The notes under the pieces: generated by a model
The model's database searches: none
What the model saw: the letters and a program-made list of their open reading frames with translations, nothing else
Told to the model about the DNA's origin: nothing
Source of the DNA: Agrococcus sp. SL85
GTDB lineage: Bacteria; Actinomycetota; Actinomycetes; Actinomycetales; Microbacteriaceae
Direction of reading: 5' to 3'
Assembly (NCBI RefSeq): GCF_026625845.1
Contig: NZ_CP113066.1
Location: forward strand, 806,001-870,000
DNA: 64,000 nt
In this document: positions 63,778-64,000 of the stretch, piece after piece
How positions within the stretch are numbered: position 1 is the stretch's first letter
Layout of the letters: the number at the start of each line of letters is the position of its first letter
Program-made: the position numbers and the translations under genes

Positions 63778-64000
63778 TCAGGAGTCCGAGGCCTCGGTGC
63801 GGTCGAGGCCCGCCGAGTCGCGGCCCCTCGGCTGCACCGCGAGCATGAGCGTGGCCGTCACGAGCAGCGTGACGATGAACGCGATCACGCCGAAGATGAG
63901 GCCGAGGCCCAGGTCGCGCACCGACAGCAGCACCACGAGCAGCGTGAAGCCGCCCGCGACGCCCGCGAAGGCGAGGTACTCGAAGGGCTTCAGCCGCTGC
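63778..64000 (-). CDS. Membrane protein, C-terminal part (runs off right edge)
   Basis: The last 73 residues of a protein whose start lies beyond the window. It reads QRLKPFEYLAFAGVAGGF, then a helix VLLSVRDLGLGLIFGVIAFI and a charged tail RGRDSAGLDRTEASDS. Two membrane helices are visible. The KPFEYL motif recurs in small membrane proteins of Microbacteriaceae of unknown function. The 11-base gap to the lipoprotein gene suggests an operon. Confidence 0.65.
   Translation of the reverse strand, partial: QRLKPFEYLAFAGVAGGFTLLVVLLSVRDLGLGLIFGVIAFIVTLLVTATLMLAVQPRGRDSAGLDRTEASDS

Overview
The window is very GC-rich and tightly packed, with short gaps and many ATGA or GTGA stop/start overlaps. 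It looks like a chromosome piece from a high-GC actinobacterium, most likely family Microbacteriaceae (Agrococcus-like; inference from gene content and order: rpmB-rpmG-rpsN of the zinc-free type, HU, an E1-E2 branched-chain dehydrogenase operon, the ddaH-rocD pair, CopD-CtaG, a Fur-catalase pair and many leaderless promoters). No phage, insertion sequence, CRISPR array, rRNA or tRNA gene was found.

Layout. 0-7 kb: the start of a Stealth-type sugar-phosphate transferase, a cyclic-nucleotide phosphodiesterase-like enzyme, a GAF-LuxR regulator that fuses a DosS-like sensor to a DosR-like output, a P1B ATPase, a universal stress protein and two small lipid-binding-like proteins. 7-10 kb: arginine-derivative catabolism (ddaH-rocD) with a divergent Lrp regulator. 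10-18 kb: small metabolic and repair enzymes. 18-22.7 kb: a MacB-type ABC exporter, a repeat-filled gap and an F420-dependent glucose-6-phosphate dehydrogenase. 22.8-36 kb: giant PutA, oxidoreductases, a rhodanese tRNA hydroxylase, PAP2 and CopD-CtaG. 36-41 kb: HU, the yczE/yczR pair and zinc-free ribosomal proteins. 41.7-46 kb: zinc uptake (znuABC) with zur, then nadE. 47-52 kb: branched-chain 2-oxoacid dehydrogenase operon. 52.6-58.3 kb: WXG-like and toxin/immunity genes around purB. 59-63 kb: sulfurtransferase, alcohol dehydrogenase and a Fur-catalase operon.

Two points stand out. First, 56.6-58.3 kb encodes a polymorphic toxin with an ESX-like N-terminal delivery region and a C-terminal Ntox15-type HxxD nuclease domain, followed by a Tdi1-like (GAD-like/DUF1851) immunity protein. 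This is a Gram-positive relative of the Agrobacterium Tde/Tdi DNase pair, but here the toxin is frameshifted. Second, six other genes (GNAT, YhdH-like reductase, znuC, nadE, an alpha/beta hydrolase with three lesions, and catalase) are broken. All eight lesions are one extra base that turns AGCT into AGGCT or AGCCT. In every case, removing the extra base restores a full-length protein. A systematic sequencing error at that motif is the likeliest cause, so these genes should be treated as probably intact in the cell.
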